Shown: positions 51,049 through 62,200 of the stretch, piece by piece
How positions within the stretch are numbered: position 1 is the stretch's first letter
Layout: each line of letters begins with the position of its first letter
Assembly: GCF_000943555.1 (NCBI RefSeq)
Contig: NZ_JTDV01000001.1
Coordinates: 558,001 to 622,000 of the forward strand
Direction of reading: 5' to 3'
DNA length: 64,000 nucleotides
Source: Neotamlana nanhaiensis
GTDB taxonomy: Bacteria > Bacteroidota > Bacteroidia > Flavobacteriales > Flavobacteriaceae
Program-made: the position numbers and the translations under genes
Notes under the pieces: generated by a model
Database searches by the model: none
Seen by the model: only the letters and a program-made list of their open reading frames with translations
What the model was told of the DNA's origin: nothing

Positions 51049-52110
51049 CTACTTCAGTTTATCTAAACTCACATTTTCGTAATTTCTGGTTAAAAACTCC
51101 AACGAATATTTTAATATTTCGCCCATGCCCTTGCAATTTTTAAAATTGATATCTTGGGTATAATCAAATATTTTATTGGTGAGTAATTTTATGTTTTCGT
51201 CGGTCGAAATTTTATCGGCCTCCATACAAGTTAGCAACTCACCTATACGGCTGTGATAACTTTTAAGACGTTTTACTAAAATAGAACGTTCCTCTGTTTT
51301 ATATTGTCCAATAGATAGTTTTTGCATGCTTCCAGAAACCAATTCAACCATTTTTAAATTCTCTTTAAAAAATTGCGGACGATAAATATTAAATTTTCCT
51401 TCGTAAGACTGCTGGTCAAAATCAATTGCTCTAATTTTATAAACCACATGATCAAAATCGTGCGTTGGTACAATCACGTAATTATACGAACGCATATCAC
51501 CTAAAAGTCGTATCATACAACGCTCGTTAAACTTTACAAACTCTTTAGCAATCTGGGATTTTTCAGATTTATCACATTTATCTAAATGATTTTTAATAAA
51601 CTCATCTCCCGGAATTCCAGCAATATGTTCTTCAATTAAGGTATTATTATACACCAAAAAATTCAAATTATAGGGCGATAGCATATGCTCTAATTCCAAT
51701 CCATAAACTCGCGATGCATCGGCCGTTTTCACATAAAAATAAGTGTAATTATCGTTTAAAATATTTCGCACCTTTATGCGGAATGGTTTGGAGTTACCAA
51801 ATGTGCAATAATCAATAGCATCAACACTTAAAAAAGGTATGGTGTCTTCATTTCCATCAGAATGTAAAATAGTGTAAACCTTTTTTAACGATAAATCAAT
51901 TTCTTCACGTTCAAATTCATTATAATAAACGCGAATCCATAACGTGTCATTATCATCTTTATCATAAACCACGATCGAGCCTTGAAAACGCAACAAATCA
52001 TCATAAAAAATCGGAATTTTTATATTCCGATTGTATTCGGTTAAATAATTATTCAACTGCGATGTTATAGGAAACGACGGTTTTCTTTTCGAAATTTTTA
52101 AATCTTGCAT
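51049..52110 (-). CDS. Conserved protein of unknown function with kinase-like motifs
   Basis: A 353-residue soluble protein I do not recognise. By eye it has a kinase-like layout. Residues 123-143 (YTYFYVKTADASRVYGLELE) could give the N-lobe lysine and helix-C glutamate, and LIEEHIAGIPGDEF (158-171) resembles a hinge. LLGDMRSYNYVIV has Asp205 and Asn210 at the catalytic-loop spacing, and RAIDFDQQ puts Asp230 where the metal-binding DFG aspartate would be. The remaining C-terminus is helical. A HipA- or aminoglycoside-kinase-like fold is possible, but this is inference. It stands alone on the minus strand. Confidence 0.6.
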   Translation of the reverse strand: MQDLKISKRKPSFPITSQLNNYLTEYNRNIKIPIFYDDLLRFQGSIVVYDKDDNDTLWIRVYYNEFEREEIDLSLKKVYTILHSDGNEDTIPFLSVDAIDYCTFGNSKPFRIKVRNILNDNYTYFYVKTADASRVYGLELEHMLSPYNLNFLVYNNTLIEEHIAGIPGDEFIKNHLDKCDKSEKSQIAKEFVKFNERCMIRLLGDMRSYNYVIVPTHDFDHVVYKIRAIDFDQQSYEGKFNIYRPQFFKENLKMVELVSGSMQKLSIGQYKTEERSILVKRLKSYHSRIGELLTCMEADKISTDENIKLLTNKIFDYTQDINFKNCKGMGEILKYSLEFLTRNYENVSLDKLK

Positions 52111-52231
52111 AACGTAAAGTTATTTATTTTTTTGGAATGCTTTTAAATTTTCGTGTAACAAAAATTAAAGGCCGTCGTCTTACTTTAAACTAACCTTTAT
52201 CAATTTATTTTGGTAAACAAACCTTAATAGT

Positions 52232-53134
52232 TTGGAATCAATTCTTACAATTAACAACCTTACAAAAAAATTTGGCAGTTTAATCGCCGTAAACAACCTA
52301 TCGTTTACCATAAAAAAAGGTAATGTTTATGGTATTTTAGGCCCTAACGGAAGTGGAAAATCGACAACTTTAGGCATTGTTTTAAATGTTGTAAATAAAA
52401 CCGAAGGCAATTTTAGTTGGTTTGATGGTAATACCTCAACCCATGATGCCTTAAAAAAAGTTGGCGCCATAATTGAACGCCCAAACTTTTACCCATATAT
52501 GACTGCCGAACAAAACCTAAAATTAGTTTGTAAAATTAAAGGTGTTGATTATGGCAAAATAACCGAAAAGCTCGAAATTGTTGGGCTTTTAGAGCGCAAA
52601 GACAGTAAATTTAAAACCTATTCGCTAGGCATGAAACAACGCTTAGCCATTGCTTCTGCCCTTTTAAACGATCCGGAAATTTTAATTTTAGACGAACCTA
52701 CAAATGGTTTAGATCCGCAGGGCATTCATCAAATTAGAGAAATTATTAAACAAATTGCAGCTCAAGGCACTACCATTTTATTGGCTTCGCATTTACTTGA
52801 TGAAGTTGAAAAAGTGTGCTCGCACGTTGTGGTACTTCGTAAAGGTGTAAAACTTTATTCGGGACGTGTAGATGAAATGATTTCCAGTCATGGATTTTTC
52901 GAATTAAAATGTAATAATCAAGAGGCTTTAGTTGAAGTTTTAGAAAGCAGCAACATGTTTGGTAACATAAAAGTAACTGGCGACTTAGTTACAGCATTTT
53001 TAAATGAACCGATGAAGTCGGACGATTTTAACAAATTCCTATTCGATAAAGGTATCGTTCTTACCCATTTGGTACAACGCAAAGAAAGCCTTGAAGAACA
53101 ATTTTTAAAACTAACCGACAATCAAAAAAACTAA
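52232..53134 (+). CDS. ABC transporter ATP-binding protein
   Basis: A 300-residue ABC ATPase. Walker A is GPNGSGKST (37-45), the signature is SLGMKQRLAIASALLNDP (from 131) and Walker B is LILDEPTNGLDPQG (from 151), with LLASHLLDEVEKVCSHVVVL at the switch histidine. The layout is that of ABC-2 type exporters of the CcmA/BcrA kind. The start is TTG at 52232 (MESILTINNLTKKFG). It lies 7 bases before the permease gene. Substrate unknown; a bacitracin-type or lipid exporter is possible. Confidence 0.9.
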   Translation: MESILTINNLTKKFGSLIAVNNLSFTIKKGNVYGILGPNGSGKSTTLGIVLNVVNKTEGNFSWFDGNTSTHDALKKVGAIIERPNFYPYMTAEQNLKLVCKIKGVDYGKITEKLEIVGLLERKDSKFKTYSLGMKQRLAIASALLNDPEILILDEPTNGLDPQGIHQIREIIKQIAAQGTTILLASHLLDEVEKVCSHVVVLRKGVKLYSGRVDEMISSHGFFELKCNNQEALVEVLESSNMFGNIKVTGDLVTAFLNEPMKSDDFNKFLFDKGIVLTHLVQRKESLEEQFLKLTDNQKN

Positions 53135-53141
53135 CCGCATT

Positions 53142-53966
53142 ATGTTTCGACTTTTAAATTTAGAATTACAAAAGTTATTATTAAACCGCACCAGTAAAAT
53201 ATTAATTTTTGTATCGTTTATATTGCCATTTTTCGTCATACTATTATCATCACTAAAAATTAATGTATTTGGTTTTTTCACTCTTGAACTTGGCGAATTA
53301 GGCGTATTTAATTTTCCTATAATTTGGCATTTAACCACCTTTTTTGCCTCACAATTTAAGTTCTTTTTCGCCATTGTTGTAGTTAGTATGATTGGTAACG
53401 AGTATAGTAATAAAACCCTAAAACAAAACCTTATTGATGGTTTAAGTAAAAAGGAATTTATTCTATCAAAATTTTACACCATTGTATTCTTTTCGTTAGT
53501 TTCAACGGTTTTAATTGCACTCATTTCGCTATGTATTGGTTTGTATTATTCTAGTTATAACGAATTTTCAATTATCGTACAGCAAACCAACTTTTTACTA
53601 GCATATTTTATTAAGTTAGTTGGCTTTTTTAGCTTATGTCTATTTTTTGGTATGCTAGTAAAACGATCAGCATTTGCACTAGCCTTTTTGTTTATTCTTT
53701 ATATTTTAGAGTGGATTATTTTTGGTTTAATTACTTGGCAATCCGATCATCATTTTGCTGAAAAAATTCAGAACTTTTTCCCTTTAAAAGCCATGTATAA
53801 ACTTATCGATCAACCGTTTCAACGTATAGCAATGAGTAAATTTCCAGAAAAAAGCGAGTTGGTTTACGATTATGCTGTACATGGGTATGAAATGGTTATA
53901 GTTTTAGGCTGGACGGCGTTATTTGTCTTTTTATCTTATAGATTACTAAAACAACGAGATTTATAA
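53142..53966 (+). CDS. ABC-2 type transporter permease
   Basis: A 274-residue inner-membrane protein with six predicted membrane segments, the standard ABC-2 permease. It starts MFRLLNLELQKLLLNRTSKI and has MIGNEYSNKTLKQNLIDGLS and KKEFILSKFYTIVFFSLV, the usual coupling region after segment two. It pairs with the ATPase gene just upstream. It differs from the gliding proteins GldF/GldG in length and arrangement, so a gliding role is not suggested. Substrate unknown. Confidence 0.87.
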   Translation: MFRLLNLELQKLLLNRTSKILIFVSFILPFFVILLSSLKINVFGFFTLELGELGVFNFPIIWHLTTFFASQFKFFFAIVVVSMIGNEYSNKTLKQNLIDGLSKKEFILSKFYTIVFFSLVSTVLIALISLCIGLYYSSYNEFSIIVQQTNFLLAYFIKLVGFFSLCLFFGMLVKRSAFALAFLFILYILEWIIFGLITWQSDHHFAEKIQNFFPLKAMYKLIDQPFQRIAMSKFPEKSELVYDYAVHGYEMVIVLGWTALFVFLSYRLLKQRDL

Positions 53967-53974
53967 TATCTTTG
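53967..53974 (+). promoter_or_regulatory. -7 box of the first T9SS type B gene
   Basis: TATCTTTG fully matches TAnnTTTG. It begins directly after the permease stop codon and is 21 bases before the ATG at 53996. No -33 TTG is evident. Confidence 0.5.
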
Positions 53975-53995
53975 GTAGCAATCGCTATTTAAAAG

Positions 53996-56704
53996 ATGAA
54001 AAAACTATTCTTATTCCTTTTTCTAATTAATATAATTTATGGGTACGCTCAAAACGAAGCAGCCAACTGGTATTTTGGTGAAAATGCTGGTATTAACTTT
54101 AATACAACAACAGGAAACGTAACACCGGTAACTGGCGGAAATTTAAATACCCGAGAAGGCTGTACATCAATATCAGATGAAAATGGTAATTTATTATTTT
54201 ATACCGATGGCTCGATTGTGTACAACAGTGATCATAATGTTATGGATAATGGCACAGGGCTAGTTGGAGACGAGTCTAGTACGCAATCGGCCATTATTGT
54301 TCCTAAACCACAAGACCCAAACATTTATTACATCTTTACGGTTGATGACCAAGTAACTCAAAATAGCCCCGTAAATTTAGGCTTAAATTACTCTGAAGTC
54401 GACATGACTTTAGATGGTGGCAAAGGCGCTATTACCGTTAAAAATGTTAATCTAGTTCCTGAATGCTCCGAAAAAGTAACGGCTGTTTTAAAAGATTGTA
54501 TTAACGATACCTTTTGGGTAGTTACCTTTGCCGATGAAAGCGGTGTGGGATCTACCTTTAACACCTTTTTTGCTTTTGAAGTTAACACAACAGGCGTAAA
54601 TTTAACACCCGTAAAATCCACCTTTAGCTCTCTAAGTATTTACGAAGGTCGCGGTTACCTAAAATTATCGCCCGACGGAACTAAAATGGCTTGTGCCAAT
54701 GTGGACTACGGTATTTATTTATACGATTTTGATGCAGATACAGGTATTGTTAGCAATCAAATACTAATTAAAAACTCATCAGGAAATTATCAACCGTATG
54801 GGCTAGAGTTTTCACCAAATAGCAAACTACTATACATTAATTATTCCAACGATTATTTTGGTGTAGGTAACGACGATGCATCGAGACATAATGCTATTTT
54901 AGCGCAATACAATTTAAACGAAATCGATATACCAAATTCTGAAGTTATAATTGATAATCGTCAACTTTACAGGGGCGGTTTACAACTTGGGCCTAACGGA
55001 AAAATTTACCGAGCGTTAAGTATTACCTATGAAAATGGAGCATCCTACCTAGGTGCTATCGAAAATCCCAATATTATAGGTACTGGTTGTAATTACAATC
55101 ATCACGCAGTAAATATTTCTCCCATGCGTTCTACCCAAGGATTACCACCGTTTATTTCATCCTTTTTTAATACGCAAATTGATATTATAAAGAACGGAGA
55201 AGATTCAATTAACCTAGCCCTGTGCGATGGCGACAATTATACATTAACTTCCGAAATTATTCCAGGAGCAACCTATATCTGGAAAAAAGACAACATTATT
55301 ATTTCTGAAACCGATTACGATTTACTTGTAAGTGAAGGGGGGAAATACGAAGTTTATATAGAACCTAATAATGGTGATTGTGCGCTCGAAGGTTCTGCTT
55401 TTGTATCGTATAATCCCAACCCAACGGCAATTAACCATACCCTTTTACAATGTGATGAAGATGGCGTAACCGATGGTTTAACTACCTTTAACCTAACGCA
55501 AGCCTTTAATACATTAGTTGATAACGAAACAAATAGAAGCGCCAAATATTATAGTGATATTTCTAGGACTACGGAAGTAAATCCAGATAGCTTTAACAAC
55601 TCAACAAACCCTCAAACTATTTATGTTGAAGTTATTAATGATGACACAGGCTGCTTAAGTGTTGCCGAATTAACTTTAACTGTAAGTTTAACTAACGCAA
55701 ATAATGTGGCTTTACCCGCAGCTTGTGATGATGATGGTATAGAAGATGGAATTTATTTATTCGATTTAAGTAACGCTGATAACTTAGTTATTAATGGTCA
55801 TCCGCAAGATTTAACAATAAGTTATTACGAGAATTATGATGATGCTCTTTTAGAGCAAACCCCTTTAGACACCAACTATTACAACACAACTCCATATTCT
55901 CAAACTATTTATGCCCGAACCGAAAACGCAAACAATTGCTACGGTATTAGCGAAGTATTACTAACCGTTAATAAATTACCAGAAATTAACACAGAATATA
56001 TAACTAATTATTGCGTTAATTTTTATCCTGAAACCATCACGCTTAATGCTGGTATTTTAGAAGGCATTCCAAGCGATTACACTTATAGTTGGTCCAATGG
56101 AGAAAACACTTATGAGATTGAAATAAATGAACCTGGGAACTATAATGTTACAGTTACAAACAGTTATGGCTGCTCTAAAGAGAGAAACATTGTTGTTAAT
56201 TCTTCAAACGTAGCACAAATAAATACGATTAACATTATTGATGCAACACAAAACAATACCATTACCGTTTTGGCGTCGGGCGATGGTGAATACGAATATA
56301 GCTTACTAGATGAAGAAAATAATATCGTTTTTCCTTACCAAACCAGTAATATTTTCGAGAATATTTCTCCTGGTATTTACTCCGTTTATGTTCAGGATAC
56401 CAAAAACGATTGTGGCGAAGTAAGCGAGCTTATTTCTGTAATTGGTTTTCCTAAATATTTTACACCAAATGGAGATGGCGTAAACGATACTTGGCAAGTT
56501 TCAGGGGTATCTAGTATGTTTCAACCTAATAGTAAAATTTTAATTTTCGACAGGTACGGTAAACTTTTAAAAGAGTTAAGTCCAACAGAAACTGGCTGGA
56601 ACGGTACATTTAAAGGAAAAAAACTTCCAAGCGACGATTACTGGTTCTCTGTTAAACTTCAAGATGGTCGTATCTTTAAAAATCATTTTTCACTTAAACT
56701 TTAA
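53996..56704 (+). CDS. Secreted repeat protein with beta-propeller-like domain and T9SS type B sorting domain
   Basis: A 902-residue protein with a signal peptide (1-19, cut after YGYAQ). Residues about 22-400 resemble the WD40-like propeller of Bacteroidota secreted proteins (NWYFGENAGINFNT, REGCTSISDENGNLLFYTDG). An Ig/PKD-like region follows, then two C-D-rich modules (LLQCDEDGVTDGLTTFNLTQ and AACDDDGIEDGIYLFDLSN), each with a TIYVEV or TIYART strand. A WSNGENTYEIEINEPGNYNV segment and the T9SS type B domain (817-902, GFPKYFTPNGDGVNDTW) end it. It should be exported by T9SS to the cell surface or medium. Its last part nearly repeats in the next gene. Confidence 0.85.
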   Translation: MKKLFLFLFLINIIYGYAQNEAANWYFGENAGINFNTTTGNVTPVTGGNLNTREGCTSISDENGNLLFYTDGSIVYNSDHNVMDNGTGLVGDESSTQSAIIVPKPQDPNIYYIFTVDDQVTQNSPVNLGLNYSEVDMTLDGGKGAITVKNVNLVPECSEKVTAVLKDCINDTFWVVTFADESGVGSTFNTFFAFEVNTTGVNLTPVKSTFSSLSIYEGRGYLKLSPDGTKMACANVDYGIYLYDFDADTGIVSNQILIKNSSGNYQPYGLEFSPNSKLLYINYSNDYFGVGNDDASRHNAILAQYNLNEIDIPNSEVIIDNRQLYRGGLQLGPNGKIYRALSITYENGASYLGAIENPNIIGTGCNYNHHAVNISPMRSTQGLPPFISSFFNTQIDIIKNGEDSINLALCDGDNYTLTSEIIPGATYIWKKDNIIISETDYDLLVSEGGKYEVYIEPNNGDCALEGSAFVSYNPNPTAINHTLLQCDEDGVTDGLTTFNLTQAFNTLVDNETNRSAKYYSDISRTTEVNPDSFNNSTNPQTIYVEVINDDTGCLSVAELTLTVSLTNANNVALPAACDDDGIEDGIYLFDLSNADNLVINGHPQDLTISYYENYDDALLEQTPLDTNYYNTTPYSQTIYARTENANNCYGISEVLLTVNKLPEINTEYITNYCVNFYPETITLNAGILEGIPSDYTYSWSNGENTYEIEINEPGNYNVTVTNSYGCSKERNIVVNSSNVAQINTINIIDATQNNTITVLASGDGEYEYSLLDEENNIVFPYQTSNIFENISPGIYSVYVQDTKNDCGEVSELISVIGFPKYFTPNGDGVNDTWQVSGVSSMFQPNSKILIFDRYGKLLKELSPTETGWNGTFKGKKLPSDDYWFSVKLQDGRIFKNHFSLKL

Positions 56705-56707
56705 AGT

Positions 56708-59149
56708 TTGAATTCTATTATAAAAAAACTTTCATTTTTATTTATTCTGTTAAACGGTATATCACTTTTTTCGCAAAATGATTGTGTTGATGCGATTATT
56801 GCTTGTGGTAATTCTGATATCACTTTAGATGTTAGCGGAGCTGGAATTCAAGATTTTGCTGGCTCTTGCTCAAGTAACGAAAACCACAGTGTTTGGCTTC
56901 AGGTTACCGTTGTTACCGATGGCACTTTAGGATTTACCTTAACACCCAATAGCACTTCTATTACAGAAGACTACGACTTTTTTGTATTTGGACCCAACGT
57001 AACTTGTGATAACTTAGGAAATACCATTCGTTGCTCTACCACAAACCCACAAGCTGCAGGAGCAAGAAATAATACTACGGGTATGAATGGCACCTCTACC
57101 GATGAGTTTGAAGGCCCCGGCCCAAATGGAGATAGTTTTGTTAGATGGCTCGATGTTACGGCAGGAGACTCCTATTTTATTGTAATAGATAGACCAATTG
57201 GTAATAGTCCTTTTCATTTAACATGGACAGGTACAGCTGAGTTTTCCGATCCACCAAATAATACAGCCAATTCCAACGGAACCCCATTAGATTTAGAAAG
57301 TTGCGACATTACCGCGCCTTTTAAAGATGGATTTACAACTTTTAACCTTAACCAAAATACACCTGCCATTGTTGGTACACAAACCGATGTTACTGTAACT
57401 TATCACGCTACCGCTTCCGATGCGAACATTGGCATAAATGCATTAAATTCGCCTTACACCAATACGGCAATAACCCAAACTATTTATACCAGAATTACGA
57501 ATAACATAACAGGTTGTTTTGAGGTAAGTGAATTTCAATTAAATGTCACTTTAGGTCCAAATTTAGCTACACGGTCAAATTATGTTTTATGTGATGATTT
57601 AGCAGATGGCAACGATAAAAATGGGCAAACTACCTTTAATTTATCTACAAAAGACGCCGAAATACTTAACGGACTTCCTGCCACCGACTATAACATTAGC
57701 TACTACACTAGTGAAACAAACGCCGAAAATAAAACCGCCGCCATAACAAGTATGTACTATAACAACACACCATTTAACGAAACGGTTTATGTTAGGGTTG
57801 AAGATAATATATATCCAGACTGTAATACTATTGTACCCTTAATTTTAAAGGTTAATGCAACGCCACAAGCCTTTAACCACACCTTATTACAATGCGATGA
57901 AGATGGCATATCTGATGGGTTAACACTATTTAATTTAAATGAGGCAAATAATGTTTTAACAGGAGGAGCATCAAACTATTCAACTGTGTTTTATACAGAT
58001 GCTTCTAAAACAAATATGGTGAATGATGGATCTAACTTCTCCAATACTTCGAACCCACAGACAATTTTTGTTGATGTTATTGATAACACCACGAATTGCA
58101 CCAGTGCATGCCAACTCACCCTTGAAGTAAGCGTAACACAAGCCGATAATGTTAACCTAACACCAATTTGCGACGATGATGGCACCGAAGATGGCTATCA
58201 TATTTTTAACCTAAACAATGCCGATACGCAGGTTTTAAGGGGATTACCTAATGAATTAACCATAACTTATTTTGAAACTTACAATAATGCCCTTTTAGAG
58301 CAAAACGAATTAAATAGTACTTACACGAACACAGTGGCATATACACAAACCATTTTTGCCCGTGTAGAAAACAACAACAACTGTTATGGTATAAGTGAAG
58401 TAACACTTAATGTTGCTAAACTACCTGAAATTAACACTCAAGTATTAGCCTTTTATTGTCTTAATAATTTTCCAGATACAATTTCAATTAATGCAGATCT
58501 TTTAGTTGGTTCTCCTGCAAACCATACCTACAATTGGTCTACTGGAGAAACAACATATACTATTGAAGTAAACCAAACAGGCAATTACAATGTTACCGTT
58601 ACTAATGCCAATGGTTGCTCTAAAAATCGCACAATTACTATTGAGCCTTCAAATACCGCAAGCATACAAAATATCGAAATTATTGATGTTTCAGAAAGCA
58701 ACAGTATTTCTGTTTTTACCCAAGGAGAAGGCATTTACCAATACGCGTTATTAGATGTTGAAGGCAATGTAATATGGCCTTATCAAAACGAAAATAATTT
58801 CGATAATATCGCTCCTGGAATTTACACTGTATCGGTTATAGATACCAAAAACGATTGCGGCGAAGTAAACGAACTGGTTTCGGTTATTGGTTTCCCTAAA
58901 TATTTCACGCCAAATGGCGATGGTGTAAACGATACTTGGCAAATAACAGGAGTTTCTGGCATGTTTCAACCAAATTCTAAAATTTTAATTTTCGACAGGT
59001 ACGGCAAACTTTTAAAAGAACTAAGTCCAACCGAAGTAGGTTGGAATGGTACATTTAAAGGAAAAAAACTTCCTAGCGACGATTATTGGTTCTCTATTAA
59101 ACTTGAAGACGGCCGAACCTTTAAAAATCACTTTTCATTAAAAATTTAA
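56708..59149 (+). CDS. Secreted repeat protein with T9SS type B sorting domain
   Basis: An 813-residue protein starting at TTG (56708), 3 bases after the previous stop. It has a signal peptide (1-22, ending LFSQ) and an N-terminal domain (about 23-185: DCVDAIIACGNSDITLDVSG, SVWLQVTVVTDGTLGFTL, YFIVIDRP) common in flavobacterial type B proteins. Four C-D-rich modules follow (ESCDITAPFKDGFTTFNL, VLCDDLADGNDKNGQTTFNL, LLQCDEDGISDGLTLFNL, PICDDDGTEDGYHIFNL). Then come NWSTGETTYTIEVNQTGNYN and the type B domain (728-813), which is nearly identical to that of the upstream gene. Probable surface adhesin or matrix protein; no enzyme motif seen. Confidence 0.85.
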   Translation: MNSIIKKLSFLFILLNGISLFSQNDCVDAIIACGNSDITLDVSGAGIQDFAGSCSSNENHSVWLQVTVVTDGTLGFTLTPNSTSITEDYDFFVFGPNVTCDNLGNTIRCSTTNPQAAGARNNTTGMNGTSTDEFEGPGPNGDSFVRWLDVTAGDSYFIVIDRPIGNSPFHLTWTGTAEFSDPPNNTANSNGTPLDLESCDITAPFKDGFTTFNLNQNTPAIVGTQTDVTVTYHATASDANIGINALNSPYTNTAITQTIYTRITNNITGCFEVSEFQLNVTLGPNLATRSNYVLCDDLADGNDKNGQTTFNLSTKDAEILNGLPATDYNISYYTSETNAENKTAAITSMYYNNTPFNETVYVRVEDNIYPDCNTIVPLILKVNATPQAFNHTLLQCDEDGISDGLTLFNLNEANNVLTGGASNYSTVFYTDASKTNMVNDGSNFSNTSNPQTIFVDVIDNTTNCTSACQLTLEVSVTQADNVNLTPICDDDGTEDGYHIFNLNNADTQVLRGLPNELTITYFETYNNALLEQNELNSTYTNTVAYTQTIFARVENNNNCYGISEVTLNVAKLPEINTQVLAFYCLNNFPDTISINADLLVGSPANHTYNWSTGETTYTIEVNQTGNYNVTVTNANGCSKNRTITIEPSNTASIQNIEIIDVSESNSISVFTQGEGIYQYALLDVEGNVIWPYQNENNFDNIAPGIYTVSVIDTKNDCGEVNELVSVIGFPKYFTPNGDGVNDTWQITGVSGMFQPNSKILIFDRYGKLLKELSPTEVGWNGTFKGKKLPSDDYWFSIKLEDGRTFKNHFSLKI

Positions 59150-59289
59150 CCTTTAATCAAAGTTATCCTTACAATAACCTCATTTTTTTGCGCGTTTAAT
59201 AGAATTAGCCTATTTTTCAAAAAATTTATTTCGTAAATTACGATGTATTTTTAAACCCCAGAAAATATAAAAACAAAACCTACAAAGCT

Positions 59290-62200
59290 ATGAGATTTTT
59301 TTACTACATCTTATTTATACTATTATGCAGTAGTAATTTTAGCTTTTCTCAACAAATATCAATAGACAGTTCTGTAGGTTTAGAAGCCTTAATACAAAAC
59401 AATTTAGTGGATGGCTGTGTCGATATTTCAAACATTAATTCTACTGTAAACGGTACGTCAAATGGGTTTCCAAGCTATGGTTATTTTGAGCGGGCAAGCT
59501 CTAACTTTCCGTTTGCCAGTGGCATTATGTTATCTACTGGTGGTGCCGAGTCTGGAGGTAATGCAGTACGCACACCAACCCTTAGTGAAGGCTCATCAAA
59601 TTGGGGAACCGATCCCGATTTAGAAACAGCTTTAGGTATAACAAATACGGTAAATGCCACATCTATTGAATTCGATTTTTTATCTATTTCAAATCAATTT
59701 AGTTTTAACTATTTATTAGCTTCCGAAGAATATTACGAAATAAACCCATGCCAATTTTCCGATGGTTTTGTGTTTTTGATTAAAGAAGCTGGCTCTCCCG
59801 CACCTTATCAAAACATTGCTTTGATACCTGGTACCACAACTCCAGTAAATACAAATACCATACACGACGAAATTTTTGGAGTTTGTCCGGCTCAAAACGA
59901 TCAATATTTTGATGGATATAATGTAGGAGATACCAACTACAATGGGCGCACTACAGTTTTAACAGCTTCAGGAAGCATTCAGCCCAATGTAACCTACCAT
60001 ATAAAACTGATTATTGCCGACCAAACCGATGGCACTTTCGATTCGGCCGTTTTTATTGAAGGTGATAGCTTTAGAATTCTAAATTTAGGTGAAGATATAG
60101 AAACTTGTGCCGCTTCAACCCTACTCGATGCTAACATTAACAACCCATTGGCTTCTTATGCTTGGTATTTAGATGGTACTTTAATTAGTGGTGCAACACT
60201 GCCTACTTACAATGCCACACAAAGCGGTACTTACAGCGTACAAGTTTCGGTTCCTGTTAACGGCACCAATTGTGTTGAAGAGGACGAGATTGTGGTTACA
60301 CTTAATTCGGAAGAGCCTATAAACGCCATTTCGGACTACGAACTTTGTGACGACCCAAGTGAAGACAACACCGAAGTTTTCGATTTATCGACCAAAAATG
60401 ACGAACTTATTGCAAACATACCGTTTACCAATTACGATTTTTCATATCATTATTCCGATGTCAATGCCAGAAATAATGTAAATCCTATTTTAACACCAAT
60501 TTCAAACGCATCAAATCCACAACTCATTTATGTTAGAATTGATGATTTAGATAGCGACTGTTTTGCCTATACCACCTTTAATTTAGTAGTAAATCCTTTA
60601 CCTCAAATTACTACACCATCAGATTTTAACGTATGTGACAGCGACGATAACCCCGATGGTTTCACTATAATTGATCTATCAGAAAAAAACGATGAAATAA
60701 CCGGAGGCGAATCGCACTATAACGTTACCTATCATTACAATAGTTTAGATGTTACAACAGGCGATAATCCCATTTCAATTCCCTATATAAATAGCGCAAC
60801 ACCAAACGAAATGGTTTATGTTCGCGTGGTCGATACCAGAACTGGATGTGTAAATACAACAACTTTAAATGTAAATGTTACGGTAAGCCCAATTGTAAAC
60901 CGCGATACGCAATATATTGATGCCTGTGATTCTGATTTGGATGGATCGGCTACGTTTGATTTAACCCAAGTAATCGCAGCCATTCTTGATGGATTAACAG
61001 GAGTATCTACCACCTTTCATATTTCACATGATGATGCCGAAACAGGCAACAACCCTATTGCGAACGAAACCAACTACCAATACACAAATGCCATAAACGA
61101 ACCTGGTTCTGCAACTATTTATTTAAGAATTGTTGATGACGCCTCAGGATGCCACAGTATTGTACCCTTCGAAATTCACACCAATTTACTTTTAACAGGA
61201 ACCAATACTGGTGATTATGCGTTATGTGATGATAATGATGATGAAAACGATACCCTTAATTTTAATTTATTAACCGTTGAAACATACATATCTAACGATT
61301 TACCGCTCCCCGTTACAGTAACCTTTTTTGAAACTGAAGACGATCGCGACAATAACGTAAATGCACTCGATAAATCGCAGTTATTTGCAGCTACTAGTCC
61401 GCAAGCACTATACATTAGTTTAGACAATGGAGAATGTACCGAAAACACTCAGATTACATTATTAGTAAACCCTATTTTACTGTTCGAAGATGTGATTTTA
61501 CCCTATTGCGACGATGATGACGATGGTATTGCAAGCATCGATTTACATTCGCTAGATGATATTATTAGAAATAACAATACCAATTTTGAAGTAACTTATT
61601 TTGAAAGTGAAAACGATGCCGAAACTAATCAAAATCAATTACCTCCTTTTTATAGCAACACTAATCCGGTTGAAACATTGTATGCCAGAATTGAAGGCAC
61701 AAATTCGGGATGTTTTACAGTAAACCCTTTTAGAATTGAAGTATACACGGCCCCGTCGGCAAACCAACCTAACGATATTATAATTTGTGATGATGATCAA
61801 GATGGTGAATCAATAATTAATTTAAACGACAAAATTGCCGAAATTGCACCAAGCACAACAGGGCTAGAAATTGACTTTTTTACCAGTTTTGAAGATGCCG
61901 ATTTAGACCAAAACACCATTCCCACCTCACAACGAAGCGCCTATAACAGTAATACTCAAACCATTTATGTAAGGGTAGAAGATGTAATAAGTGGCACCAA
62001 TTGCTACACCATAGTTGCATTTGAAGTCATTGTAAATACACTTCCCGATTTCCCCGAAATTAGTAACTATCAGATATGTGAAGACGACGGCGATGCCTTT
62101 GCCGATTTTTTACTTTCTGAAAAAGATGAAGAAATTTTAAATGGACAAACAGGAAAAGAAGTTTTTTATTTTGAAGATGCCGCATTAACTATTCCTATAG

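Noticed and set aside
52232-53966. ABC pair as gliding-motility GldA/GldF
   Set aside because: The permease and ATPase match generic ABC-2 exporters, and there is no gldG or other gliding gene beside them.
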